Positions 35,105 to 44,568 of a DNA stretch of 64,000 nt are shown piece after piece; position 1 is the stretch's first letter; every line of letters begins with the position of its first letter. The notes beneath the pieces are model-generated. The model was not told the DNA's origin and did no database searches. It saw nothing but the letters and a program-made list of their open reading frames with translations. Both the position numbers and the translations under genes were made by a program. Location: NCBI GenBank assembly GCA_041447245.1, contig JBGMEA010000023.1, positions 186,001-250,000 of the forward strand, given 5' to 3'. The DNA comes from JBGMEA01 sp041447245. Lineage in GTDB: Bacteria; Bacillota; Clostridia; Eubacteriales; Anaerofustaceae.

Positions 35105-35683
35105 TTATTTTAATTTAATGAGTTTTACAAGCTGTCCGTTTTTAACTCCGGCAGCATTTCCTTCCTCGGTATCGACATGCATCTCCAATGCATGAGTATC
35201 ACCGGAACGAACCAAGACATCTTTAAATATCAATCCGCGAGGACCGTCAACTTCCACATTGACAATTTCACCGTTTTCAACATTAAAGTCTTTCGCTTCC
35301 TGTACATTCATATGTATATGTCTTGCAGCTACGATGGCACCTTGTTTCAGTTCGATTGTTCCTTTCGGACCAATAACAGAGACGCTGGGTGACTCACTAA
35401 GTTTTCCGGATTCTCTGATCACAATCGGGATTCCGAGTTTGTAGCAATCGGATGCCAATACCTCAACTTGGCTCGCCGTTCTTGCGGGGCCAAGTACTCT
35501 TACCCCTGAAATAGAACCTTTCGGGCCTTTGATTTCAACCAGTTCGTCACTTGCAAACTGATGCGGTTGGGAGAGATCTTTAATCGGGGTCAGCTGATAG
35601 CCTTCGCCGAATAATACATCGATGTCTTCCTTGGTCAGATGACAATGTCTGTTAGACATTGCAATGGGGAGTTCTGTTCTCAT
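35105..35683 (-). CDS. pduL: Phosphate propanoyltransferase (PduL / PTAC family)
   Basis: 192 residues with the paired zinc-binding motifs SNRHCHL (near the N-terminus) and AARHIHM (about residue 120), and repeated VLGPAR-like strands. It interconverts acyl-CoA and acyl phosphate. There is no microcompartment shell gene and no encapsulation tail seen, so a cytosolic phosphotransacetylase role for acetate or propionate formation is more likely. It is flanked by terminators on both sides, so it is a single-gene unit. Confidence 0.9.
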   Translation of the reverse strand: MRTELPIAMSNRHCHLTKEDIDVLFGEGYQLTPIKDLSQPHQFASDELVEIKGPKGSISGVRVLGPARTASQVEVLASDCYKLGIPIVIRESGKLSESPSVSVIGPKGTIELKQGAIVAARHIHMNVQEAKDFNVENGEIVNVEVDGPRGLIFKDVLVRSGDTHALEMHVDTEEGNAAGVKNGQLVKLIKLK

Positions 35684-35736
35684 GTTTGTCCTTCTTTCGT
35701 AACATTTGCTAATGCCCTAATCTTAGCACAACACTC

Positions 35737-35765
35737 AAAAAAAGGAAAGAGTTACAACTCTTTCC
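35737..35765 (-). terminator. Intrinsic terminator after the U32 peptidase gene
   Basis: Stem GGAAAGAGTT / AACTCTTTCC with a GTA-type loop, then TTTTTTT on the minus strand, immediately after the stop codon. Confidence 0.9.
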
Positions 35766-35766
35766 T

Positions 35767-36987
35767 TCATTGTAAACATTTTCTTCTTATGATATCATAC
35801 TGTTTCATATTAACAGCAGGGTCAGTTTTTATAATCAAACGCTCATCGGGATGCGGTGCCGTTTCTCTTTCATTACCTTCGTCATCTTTGATTTCGGTTA
35901 TTTTCACCTTAACTTCTTGCTGTTTCGGACTCATCACTTCAACCCATTCGCCCAATCCAAACTTATTTCGCTGGCGGATCTCCGTATATCCGTTTTCGTC
36001 CGTATCGCTGGCAATTTCGGCTATAAAATCATAAGTTCTGGTATAACTGCCGTAATCATAATTCTGCGCCGAAGCATCAATTCCGTTAAAGAAAGCCGTC
36101 GTGTATTGCCTATGACTGACTTTTCGCACTTCTTCATACAAATCGCCCCAACTATATTCGCCACCGGACAAAGCCCGTTCAATTGCGATCCGGTAGGCAT
36201 TTGTGATGGTCGCCACATAATAGCTGCTTTTCATTCTTCCTTCAATTTTAAAACAGTCAACCCCAATATCAATTAAGTCCTTTACATGTTCAATCAAACA
36301 CAAGTCTTTAGAATTAAACAAAAATGTTTCTTTTCCGTTATCAATAATATCGTATTGTTGGCCCGGGCGATTTTTTTCGACCAATGAGTACTTCCAACGA
36401 CACGGCTGCGCGCAATCGCCTCTGTTTGCATCACGATTCGCCATATAATGGCTGAGCAGACATCTTCCCGAATAAGAAATGCACATTGCACCATGAACAA
36501 ACACTTCAATTTGCATGCCTTGCGGTTTATTTTTGCATATTTCTTTTATTTCTTCAAACGACAATTCTCTTGCCAACACAACGCGGTCGATTCCGTTTCT
36601 GCGCCAAAATTTTAAACTCTCATAATTTGTCGTGTTGGCCTGAGTGCTGAGCGTCAGAAAAAAATCCGGCGATTCATTTTTTACCAGTTCGATCAATCCC
36701 GGATCCGAAATAATCAACCCGTCGACTCCGAATTGTCGAAGACGGCGGGTATATTCAATAATTTCAGGGAAATCGCTGTTATGGACAGCAATGTTCATCG
36801 TTACGTGAACCATGGCTCCATGTTCATGTGCAAACGCGATGCCTTTCTGCATATCATGGTCTGAAAAATTTCCGGCATTGGACCTCATCCCGAAATTTTT
36901 TCCACCCAAATATACTGCATCGGCACCATACACAATGGCATATTTCAGTTTCTGCAAGTCACCTGCGGGGGACAATAATTTTACCAT
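35767..36987 (-). CDS. U32 family peptidase-like protein (TrhP-type)
   Basis: 406 residues, TIM barrel. The U32 signature is intact: EVFVHGAMCISYSGRCLLS, followed by NRGDCAQPCRW, which supplies the cluster cysteines. Members of this group hydroxylate U34 of tRNA (ho5U; TrhP) rather than cutting collagen, so a tRNA role is likely here. It follows ilvE by two bases and closes the run that begins at trmL. Confidence 0.88.
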   Translation of the reverse strand: MVKLLSPAGDLQKLKYAIVYGADAVYLGGKNFGMRSNAGNFSDHDMQKGIAFAHEHGAMVHVTMNIAVHNSDFPEIIEYTRRLRQFGVDGLIISDPGLIELVKNESPDFFLTLSTQANTTNYESLKFWRRNGIDRVVLARELSFEEIKEICKNKPQGMQIEVFVHGAMCISYSGRCLLSHYMANRDANRGDCAQPCRWKYSLVEKNRPGQQYDIIDNGKETFLFNSKDLCLIEHVKDLIDIGVDCFKIEGRMKSSYYVATITNAYRIAIERALSGGEYSWGDLYEEVRKVSHRQYTTAFFNGIDASAQNYDYGSYTRTYDFIAEIASDTDENGYTEIRQRNKFGLGEWVEVMSPKQQEVKVKITEIKDDEGNERETAPHPDERLIIKTDPAVNMKQYDIIRRKCLQ

Positions 36988-36989
36988 GC

Positions 36990-38054
36990 TTAATTAATAT
37001 GCATAACCCACTGATACGGATTTGCAACAACTCCAGTCTGAATAGAAGTTAACGAATCATATAATTCCTGAGAAATTTTTCCGATTTCGTTGTTGTTAAT
37101 CACCATTTTTTTATCTTTATAAGTCAAAACCCCGATCGGTGAAATCACTGCGGCCGTACCTGACGCAAACGCTTCATTCAGTTTGTTTGAATCATAAGCA
37201 TTCTCAATTTCTTCGATGGATAGGAGTCTTTCCGAAACTTTATACCCTTTATCTTTTGCGATTCGGATAATCGAATCACGCGTGATTCCCGGAAGAATCG
37301 TTCCGACCAAAGGAGTTGTAATGATTTCGTTGTCGATGACAAAAAAAGCGTTGGAAGTTCCGATTTCTTCAATATATTTTTTGTCTTTTCCATCCAGAAA
37401 CAATACCTGAGAATATCCTGCTTTTTTGGCCATTTCATATGGTTTCAGGCTGACTGCGTAATTCCCTCCGCATTTTGCTTCTCCCGTACCGCCCTGCATT
37501 GCTCTCGCATACTGATCTTCAACATGAATGCTGGTCGGCTTCAATCCTTCCGCATAATAAGATCCGACAGGAGAAAGAATAATCATAAACAGATATTCAC
37601 TCGATACTTTGACTCCGAGAGACTCCTCTGTGGCGATCATAAAGGGACGAATATACAATGAGGTGCCGACTTCCGTCGGAATCCATTCGCTGTCCAGAAC
37701 AAGCAATTTTTTTAATGCGTCGAGAACAAACTCAGGATCAATCATCGGCATACACATACGATCATTGGATCGGTTCATTCGATGAAGATTATCCATCGGT
37801 CGAAACAGAGAAATTTGCCCTTTCTTGTTTTTATACGCCTTCAGACCTTCAAACGTTTCCTGACCGTAATGAAAGATCAATGCGCTCGGACTCAGGCTGA
37901 TCGGTTCATACGCCTTAATTTGTGCCTGATACCATCCCTGCCCTTCCTTGTATTTCATAATCAGCATGTGATCGGTGAAATACTTGCCGAATCCCAACTG
38001 ATTGAAATCTGGCTTGTTTTTTGGGTGCGTTGTTTTAATGATTTCCAGTTCCAT
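36990..38054 (-). CDS. ilvE: Branched-chain amino acid aminotransferase
   Basis: 354 residues, class IV PLP fold. PLP lysine is in GEAKCGGNYA; the substrate-carboxylate loop includes FHYGQETFEGLKAY. It interconverts Ile, Leu and Val with their 2-oxoacids, the substrates of the oxidoreductase encoded at 56706-59037. No T-box leader is present: the gap to the upstream gene is only 27 bases. Confidence 0.93.
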   Translation of the reverse strand: MELEIIKTTHPKNKPDFNQLGFGKYFTDHMLIMKYKEGQGWYQAQIKAYEPISLSPSALIFHYGQETFEGLKAYKNKKGQISLFRPMDNLHRMNRSNDRMCMPMIDPEFVLDALKKLLVLDSEWIPTEVGTSLYIRPFMIATEESLGVKVSSEYLFMIILSPVGSYYAEGLKPTSIHVEDQYARAMQGGTGEAKCGGNYAVSLKPYEMAKKAGYSQVLFLDGKDKKYIEEIGTSNAFFVIDNEIITTPLVGTILPGITRDSIIRIAKDKGYKVSERLLSIEEIENAYDSNKLNEAFASGTAAVISPIGVLTYKDKKMVINNNEIGKISQELYDSLTSIQTGVVANPYQWVMHIN

Positions 38055-38081
38055 TTTTTATATTCTCCTTGCAGACATGAA

Positions 38082-39101
38082 TTAATTGGAAGTTGTTATA
38101 TAAGAATAATAATTGAAATTATTATAGTTATCCCAAGTGTCGGGAATCGGAACAGAATATTGCCTGATTTGTGATCGAAATTGATTCAGCATTGTTTTGC
38201 TGTCATCACTTACCAGATAGGTTGTATCATAATCAACCATATCATAAGCGATCCCGCATCGCGTCGTATTTTGAACGAAATTATCGTTGATAAAACTGTC
38301 GATCAGATACAGTGCGGCCTTCTTATAATCTTTTTTTACGCTGCCTAAAAGATGTTGGGAATTATCGGATGCATACAGATCGGAATCAATCAGATAAACA
38401 TTGTCATATTCCGACACTGCGTTGCTGACTCCCAGTGCAGAAGCTCCGCAATTGGCATAAATAATGTCCGCGCCTCTTGCAATCTGACTTTCCGCCAATT
38501 GATAACCATTTGTCACATTGTTGTAAGAATTTGTGTAATTTGACAAAACAGTAATGTTTGGATTCACTGTTTTTGCCCCTGCGTAATATCCGACCTCATA
38601 ATTGACCAAATCATCCGAATAGCCGCCGACATATCCGATTATTCCCGTTTTTGAAGTTGATGCAGCCAGAGCTCCGGCTAAAAATGACGATTCTTCTGTT
38701 TTGAAATCAATGCTCATTGACAATGACGCAGAATCGTTATTCCCGATTAATGCGATATTCACATTCGGGTAATCATTCTTTTGCGAAAGTAATTCGGAAT
38801 TAACAATATAGGAAGAACCAATAATCAAATCAAAATCGGAATTATAACATGTTTTAACCTGCTTCTTGACATTATCATTATCTTTTGCAGAGTAAATCGT
38901 GTAATCAAAATCGTAATATGATTTAATTTCTTCGAAAGCTGCAATCACATCTGTATTATCCGTATTTGATCTGCCGCTGGGATCCATTATATATGCAATT
39001 TTGATTTTGTCGCTTGTTTGAGTTGTGCTTCCGCATCCCTGAACCACGATCATCGAAAAAAGCAGGAGAAACGCCATGAGTTTACTGATTGATTTTGACA
39101 T
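38082..39101 (-). CDS. BMP-family substrate-binding lipoprotein (second copy)
   Basis: 339 residues. A signal peptide with lipobox VVQGC leads into a periplasmic-binding fold of the BMP / Med family, which binds nucleosides in other bacteria: IAYIMDPSGRSNTDN, then FKTEESSFLAGALAA, and a later GYYAGAKTVNPNI. AAGGAA precedes ATG 39101. Only distantly like its upstream neighbour. No ABC ATPase or permease gene lies next to it. Confidence 0.82.
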   Translation of the reverse strand: MSKSISKLMAFLLLFSMIVVQGCGSTTQTSDKIKIAYIMDPSGRSNTDNTDVIAAFEEIKSYYDFDYTIYSAKDNDNVKKQVKTCYNSDFDLIIGSSYIVNSELLSQKNDYPNVNIALIGNNDSASLSMSIDFKTEESSFLAGALAASTSKTGIIGYVGGYSDDLVNYEVGYYAGAKTVNPNITVLSNYTNSYNNVTNGYQLAESQIARGADIIYANCGASALGVSNAVSEYDNVYLIDSDLYASDNSQHLLGSVKKDYKKAALYLIDSFINDNFVQNTTRCGIAYDMVDYDTTYLVSDDSKTMLNQFRSQIRQYSVPIPDTWDNYNNFNYYSYITTSN

Positions 39102-39131
39102 GAAAATTATTCCTTACTATTCTTTTATTCA

Positions 39132-40163
39132 TTACTCTTGCGCAGGAAGTTGCGGAGGAACAAACGAATTGAATGCCGCGCGGGTAGCCGGGACAGAAAA
39201 TGCGTTGTTCTTTAGTTGCGTGACCCATGCATTCAAAGTTGACTCAGTATTCGAATTAATTGTTGAATGGTTTAAAACTTCATAAGACAAACATTCGTCA
39301 CTGTAAGCAAATTTTTTGATCTGACCTTTATATAAACCATTGAAATAATCCGACACAACTAAATATACTGCTTGATCAATTTTTTTATCTACAACAAAAA
39401 CAATTGATTTTGAACCGTTTTTCAGTTTGTCTTTGTAATTATAATCTGCAATAATCACAGGGATTCCATAATCCTGAGCCGCTTGATACAATCCTTCGTT
39501 TTCATTGAGCGTATAAATTGCCTGTACGCCGTTTTGTATCATTTGGCTGACTTGGTCATGCACACTCTGCATATCATCCGATTCCTTAATATATGTTACA
39601 TCCACCGTAGTGTTCGGATTGATTGTTTTTACACCGGCACGAAATCCCGACTCATATTCGATATAGGTATTAAATTCATTCGTGCCCACAAAAGCAACAT
39701 GATCCGTTGCGATTGATGCGGCGGCAATTCCTGACAGAAAACCTTCTTCGGATTGATCAAAACGAATACTGTAAATATTATTGGAATCCTGATAACCATC
39801 CAGATTCAAATCCCCGTTACATTCCACAAAAACAAAATTCAAAGAAGCATAATTTTTAGCATATGCGACCGCCTCCGACTCCATGTCCGGATTTGAGATT
39901 ACAATGAGATCAGGAGTCAGTTCAACAGCTGCTTTCAATACACTATCGTAATCGGATGCAGACTTTGCAGTCTCTACAACTAAATTAAAACCGTATTCGG
40001 AAGCTGCTTTTTTCAATCCGTTATACGTCAATTGGTTATAATAACCGTCTTTCAATCCTGATTCATCCGTAACCAAAACCACTGTTTTGCCGCTTTTATT
40101 CTGGCAGGAACATATTCCGAATAAGATAAACAAGCTGATTAACAGAATAAGAGTTTTTTTCAT
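39132..40163 (-). CDS. BMP-family substrate-binding lipoprotein (first copy)
   Basis: 343 residues. Lipobox ICSC. Family hallmarks VLVTDESGLKDGYYNQLTYNGLK, FVECNGDLNLDGYQ, FDQSEEGFLSGIAA and ESGFRAGVKTINPN. It should bind a nucleoside-like ligand outside the membrane. The gene follows trxB by eight bases and precedes a related lipoprotein gene by 30. No transporter partner is in the window. Confidence 0.82.
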   Translation of the reverse strand: MKKTLILLISLFILFGICSCQNKSGKTVVLVTDESGLKDGYYNQLTYNGLKKAASEYGFNLVVETAKSASDYDSVLKAAVELTPDLIVISNPDMESEAVAYAKNYASLNFVFVECNGDLNLDGYQDSNNIYSIRFDQSEEGFLSGIAAASIATDHVAFVGTNEFNTYIEYESGFRAGVKTINPNTTVDVTYIKESDDMQSVHDQVSQMIQNGVQAIYTLNENEGLYQAAQDYGIPVIIADYNYKDKLKNGSKSIVFVVDKKIDQAVYLVVSDYFNGLYKGQIKKFAYSDECLSYEVLNHSTINSNTESTLNAWVTQLKNNAFSVPATRAAFNSFVPPQLPAQE

Positions 40164-40171
40164 AAAGTCCC

Positions 40172-41092
40172 CTATTCGTTTAATGTCTTGATATAGTGTT
40201 CACATTCAAACGCTGCGATTGCTCCATCTGCCGCCGCCGTAATAACTTGTTTCAAACGCTTGGAACGGATATCTCCCGCCGCAAACAATCCGGGAAGTGA
40301 AGTGTACATATTCTCGTCCGTAACAATAAAACCATTTTCATCCAATCGAATAGTTTCATTCAAAAAATCGAGACTCGGTGTATAACCGGCAAAGATAAAC
40401 AAACCATCCACTTCAAAAGGATTTATTTCCCCGGTTTTTGTATCTTTTAACAATAAACTTCTGAGCTTTGTGTCTCCCTGAATTTCTTCTATCGTTTTAT
40501 TCAGCTGAAACGAAATCTTGGGGTTATTTTTCAGTTTATCAACCAACAGCTTTGTCGCACGAAATTCCTCTCGGCGATGAATTACCGTTACCTTTGATGC
40601 AAATTTAGTCAAATAATCCGCTTCTTTTATGGCAGTATCACCCCCGCCGATCACAGCAACGTGCATATTTTTGAAAAAACCGGCATCGCAGGTTGCGCAG
40701 TAAGATACTCCACGACCTCTGAATTCCACTTCGCCTTTCGTTCCAAGCAATTTCGGATTGGTTCCCGATGCTATGATGATAGCATTTGCTTCATAACTTT
40801 TGCCGGAAAGACTTTTCAAACGGAAAACATTCTGTTCTTTTGTTAATGTATCAATTTCATCATATATAAATTCACATCCGGCATCCTGTGCCTGTTCAAA
40901 CATGCGGAATGTAATAGATTCTCCTGTTGCGTCTTTTTCGCTGCCGGGATAATTTTCAACTTCGGTAGTGGTCGTTATCAATCCACCGGTCAGCCCTTTT
41001 TCGATAACGGCTGTTTTCAGCAATGCTCTGGCAGCATACAATCCTGCACTCAACCCTGCCGGACCCCCTCCGATAATGATCACATCAAACAT
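40172..41092 (-). CDS. trxB: Thioredoxin reductase
   Basis: About 306 residues from ATG 41092, which has AAGGAG upstream. FAD motif GGGPAGLSAGLYAAR at the start, redox pair CATC near residue 135, NADPH motif GGGDTA, and FIFAGYTP...AAGDIR at the end. It reduces thioredoxin with NADPH. It lies between trmL and the BMP genes in one orientation. Confidence 0.94.
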   Translation of the reverse strand: MFDVIIIGGGPAGLSAGLYAARALLKTAVIEKGLTGGLITTTTEVENYPGSEKDATGESITFRMFEQAQDAGCEFIYDEIDTLTKEQNVFRLKSLSGKSYEANAIIIASGTNPKLLGTKGEVEFRGRGVSYCATCDAGFFKNMHVAVIGGGDTAIKEADYLTKFASKVTVIHRREEFRATKLLVDKLKNNPKISFQLNKTIEEIQGDTKLRSLLLKDTKTGEINPFEVDGLFIFAGYTPSLDFLNETIRLDENGFIVTDENMYTSLPGLFAAGDIRSKRLKQVITAAADGAIAAFECEHYIKTLNE

Positions 41093-41192
41093 AACAGTTC
41101 TCCTTTTCTGCATCATTGTCAAACCGACTATTGCCGATTATCAAATATTATAAACGCATTCGTCAACAAATAAAAGTCCCTGACCGGGATTC

Positions 41193-41660
41193 TTACATCA
41201 GATTCAGAAAATTATTTTGTCTCAGCGCCTCATATAATACAACTGCCACAGAGTTTGATAAATTTAAACATCGTGCATTTGAAATTGCTCTCATAGGAAT
41301 CCTCAAACTGAACTCTTTTAATTTCTCATGAATCTCTTCTGTTACGCCTGAAGTTTCGCTGCCGAAGATCAGACAATCTCCGTCTTGATATGATTCCTGC
41401 GTATACGGTTTCACTGCGTGTGTTGTCATTAGGAACATTCTTTTCTCTGAATTGCTTATAAAAAATTCATTAAAGTTTTCGTATTCATGAATACTGACAA
41501 AATCCCAATAATCCAATCCTGCACGTTTCAATGAGCGATCTGTAATCTGAAATCCGTAAGGCCTGATTAAATGGAGTTCGGACTCCGTAACCGCGCAGGT
41601 ACGGGCTATATTTCCGGTATTCTGAGGAATTTGAGGCTGAAACAATACAATATGAAACAT
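41193..41660 (-). CDS. trmL: tRNA (cytidine/uridine-34 2'-O)-methyltransferase TrmL
   Basis: 155 residues, SPOUT knot fold. Motifs: NTGNIARTCAVT at the N-terminus, FGSETSGV in the middle and the knot segment IPMRAISNARCLNLSNSVAVVLYEA. It methylates the ribose at position 34 of tRNA-Leu species. It is the first gene of the run to the U32 protein and lies after the ppdK terminator. Confidence 0.92.
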   Translation of the reverse strand: MFHIVLFQPQIPQNTGNIARTCAVTESELHLIRPYGFQITDRSLKRAGLDYWDFVSIHEYENFNEFFISNSEKRMFLMTTHAVKPYTQESYQDGDCLIFGSETSGVTEEIHEKLKEFSLRIPMRAISNARCLNLSNSVAVVLYEALRQNNFLNLM

Positions 41661-41684
41661 AAATTTTTCTCTTTCGATAATTCG

Positions 41685-41717
41685 ATAAAACGTACGGCTG
41701 CCCCGAAAGGCAGCCGT
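41685..41717 (-). terminator. Intrinsic terminator after ppdK
   Basis: Nine-base-pair stem ACGGCTGCC / GGCAGCCGT, a six-base loop, then ACGTTTTAT on the minus strand. Confidence 0.75.
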
Positions 41718-41746
41718 CTGTGTGATAATCAGTTATCCGATCTGGT

Positions 41747-44368
41747 TTATTTGTGCATAATGGTTGCCTGCGCCGCGGCCAGACGCGCAATCGGAACGCG
41801 ATAAGGGGAACAAGATACATAATCCAAACCGACGCTGTCGAAGAAGATAATCGAATCAGGATCTCCGCCGTGTTCTCCGCATACGCCGCATTTCAAATCG
41901 CTGCGTGTGCTCTTGCCTTCGGCAACGGACATCTTAACCAATCGTCCCACACCCACCTGATCGACTGTCTGGAACGGGTCGTTCTCTAAAATATGCTTAT
42001 CGAGATATTCGTTGATAAATTTCCCCGCATCATCACGAGAGAAACCAAGAGTCATCTGTGTCAAATCGTTGGTGCCGAATGAGAAAAACTCAGCAGTTTT
42101 TGCCATTTCGGCGCTGGTCAATGCTGCTCTCGGAATTTCAATCATCGTACCCACCAGATAATGCAAATCAGCTTTTTCTGTTTCAATGATTTCTTTTGCA
42201 GTATCTTTGATGATTGTGACAACATAATCCAGTTCTTTTATATTGCCTGCGAGCGGTACCATAATTTCGGGATGTACATCAATTCCGTTCTTCTTCGCTT
42301 CGATAGCGGCAAGAATGATCGCCTTTGTCTGCATAACGGCAATTTCCGGATAAGTTACGGAAAGCCTGCATCCGCGATGTCCCAGCATCGGATTGAATTC
42401 ATGCAAGTCACTGATACGCTGTTTCAATTTATCAACAGTAATCCCTAATTGAGCTGCAATTTCGATAATATCTTTTTCTTCCGTCGGAAGGAATTCATGC
42501 AACGGCGGGTCAAGCAGACGGATGGTCACTTCTTTGCCGTTCATCGCGGTGAACATCTGCAAAAAGTCGTCTTTCTGCATCGGCATAATCTTATCAAGAG
42601 CCTGAACACGCTGCTCCACAGTATCGGCACAAATCATTTTTCTGACTTCAAGAATACGGCTCGACTCGAAAAACATATGTTCGGTACGGCACAAGCCAAT
42701 TCCTTCAGCACCGAAATGAAGAGCAGTTTGAGCATCTTTCGGTGTATCGGCGTTGGTGCGAATTTCCATTCGTCTTGTTTCATCCGCCCAATCCATGATT
42801 GTTTTGAAGTAACCGCCTAGATTGGCTTCCACCATCTTGATAAAACCATCATAGACGTTTCCGGTAGAACCGTTTAACGAAATACTGTCTCCTTCAGAAT
42901 ATCGTTTTCCATCGACTTCAAAATATTTTTCTTTTTCATATACTTTGATTTTTTCGCACCCTGCGATGCAGCATTTCCCCATTCCGCGTGCAACAACGGC
43001 AGCGTGAGAAGTCATTCCTCCTCTGGCAGTAAGAATGCCTTTTGCCATATGCATTCCTTCAATATCTTCCGGCGAGGTTTCTTTTCTTACAAGAATCACA
43101 TCTTCACCGTTTTTTGCGTGAGCAACGGCGTCATCTGCAGTAAAATATATTTTACCGACAGCTGCTCCGGGAGATGCCGGCAACCCGGTCGCAATCGGGG
43201 TGGTTGCTTTCAGCACCGCTTCATCGAATGTCGGATAAAGAAGCTGATTGATCGAAAGCGGTTCAATTCTCAGCAGAGCCGTTTCCTTATCAATAATTTT
43301 TTCTTCAACTAAATCCACAGCAACCTTCAATGCCGCATGCGCCGTACGTTTGCCATTTCTGGTCTGAAGAAAATACAACTTGCCTTCTTCAATTGTAAAT
43401 TCGATATCTTGCATGTCTTTATAATGATTTTCGAGAATTTCCGCACTTTTAATGAATTGATCATAAATTTGCGGCATATCGGTTTTCAGTCGATTGATCG
43501 GTTCGGGAGTTCTGATACCCGCAACAACATCTTCCCCCTGTGCATTGATCAGGTATTCACCATAGATTGCTTTTTCTCCGGTAGCTGGATTTCTTGTAAA
43601 TGCAACCCCTGTTCCGGAAGTATTGCCCATATTGCCATAAACCATAGACTGAATATTGACTGCGGTACCCATATCATGAGGAATATTATTCAGTTTTCTG
43701 TATGTAATTGCTCTGTTGTTGTTCCATGATTTGAAGATTGCTTCCACAGCGATCATCAACTGCACTTTCGGATCATCCGGGAATTCGTAACCTTTGTTCT
43801 CTTTGAAAATCTGCTTATATTTGACAACCAGATTTTTCAAATCCTCCGCTGTAAGCTCAGTGTCGTATTTGTAGCCTTTTGTTTCTTTTATTGTTTCAAG
43901 TTCATGTTCGAAAAGTTCTTTGTCTATTCCGATCGCAACATCGGAAAACATCATAATGAAACGGCGGTAACTGTCATATGCAAATCGGGGATTTCCTGTT
44001 TTTTTTGCTATTGCTTCCACCGTAACAGCATTCAACCCAAGATTCAGAATGGTGTCCATCATTCCGGGCATTGATATTTTTGCACCGGAACGTACCGAAA
44101 CCAACAGCGGATTTGTGTCTCCGCCAAAGACTTTTTCCGTCTTGGCTTCCAGTTTTTGAAGATAATCAAAGATCTGATTTTTGATATCATCGCTGATTTT
44201 TTCGCCATCGTTGTAATATTCAATACAAGCTTCGGTCGTGACGGTGATACCTTGAGGAACGGGAAGACCGATATTGGTCATTTCTGCGAGGCCTGCTCCT
44301 TTGCCGCCGAGCAAAGCCTTTTGGGACGCATTTCCTTCCTCAAAAGAATAGACGTATTTCTTACTCAT
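41747..44368 (-). CDS. ppdK: Pyruvate, phosphate dikinase
   Basis: About 873 residues from ATG 44368, preceded by AGGAGG. The N-terminal nucleotide-grasp domain begins KYVYSFEEGN; the phospho-carrier His is in GGMTSHAAVVARGMG (about residue 453); the C-terminal barrel includes GLCRTEHMF and CGVCGEHGGDP. It interconverts pyruvate, ATP and phosphate with PEP, AMP and PPi, common in PPi-using anaerobes. No PPDK regulatory protein is next to it. It is divergent from the serine acetyltransferase. Confidence 0.95.
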   Translation of the reverse strand: MSKKYVYSFEEGNASQKALLGGKGAGLAEMTNIGLPVPQGITVTTEACIEYYNDGEKISDDIKNQIFDYLQKLEAKTEKVFGGDTNPLLVSVRSGAKISMPGMMDTILNLGLNAVTVEAIAKKTGNPRFAYDSYRRFIMMFSDVAIGIDKELFEHELETIKETKGYKYDTELTAEDLKNLVVKYKQIFKENKGYEFPDDPKVQLMIAVEAIFKSWNNNRAITYRKLNNIPHDMGTAVNIQSMVYGNMGNTSGTGVAFTRNPATGEKAIYGEYLINAQGEDVVAGIRTPEPINRLKTDMPQIYDQFIKSAEILENHYKDMQDIEFTIEEGKLYFLQTRNGKRTAHAALKVAVDLVEEKIIDKETALLRIEPLSINQLLYPTFDEAVLKATTPIATGLPASPGAAVGKIYFTADDAVAHAKNGEDVILVRKETSPEDIEGMHMAKGILTARGGMTSHAAVVARGMGKCCIAGCEKIKVYEKEKYFEVDGKRYSEGDSISLNGSTGNVYDGFIKMVEANLGGYFKTIMDWADETRRMEIRTNADTPKDAQTALHFGAEGIGLCRTEHMFFESSRILEVRKMICADTVEQRVQALDKIMPMQKDDFLQMFTAMNGKEVTIRLLDPPLHEFLPTEEKDIIEIAAQLGITVDKLKQRISDLHEFNPMLGHRGCRLSVTYPEIAVMQTKAIILAAIEAKKNGIDVHPEIMVPLAGNIKELDYVVTIIKDTAKEIIETEKADLHYLVGTMIEIPRAALTSAEMAKTAEFFSFGTNDLTQMTLGFSRDDAGKFINEYLDKHILENDPFQTVDQVGVGRLVKMSVAEGKSTRSDLKCGVCGEHGGDPDSIIFFDSVGLDYVSCSPYRVPIARLAAAQATIMHK

Positions 44369-44568
44369 TAAGAACCTCCTGCAAAATAAAAGATAAAAAA
44401 TACCTTCAATCTTTAACATTATATTACAACGTTACGAATAATTCAACGTGTATTGTCCGGCGGGAGATTATTTTATTATCCGATGTACATTAAATTGTTT
44501 TTATTTTAATGGTTATTCCTGATTCCCTCTTGAAAAATCAGTTGACAAATATTACAGGATCAAATACT

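Noticed and set aside
38055..38081. T-box leader for ilvE
   Set aside because: The gap to the upstream BMP gene is only 27 bases, too short for a T-box.
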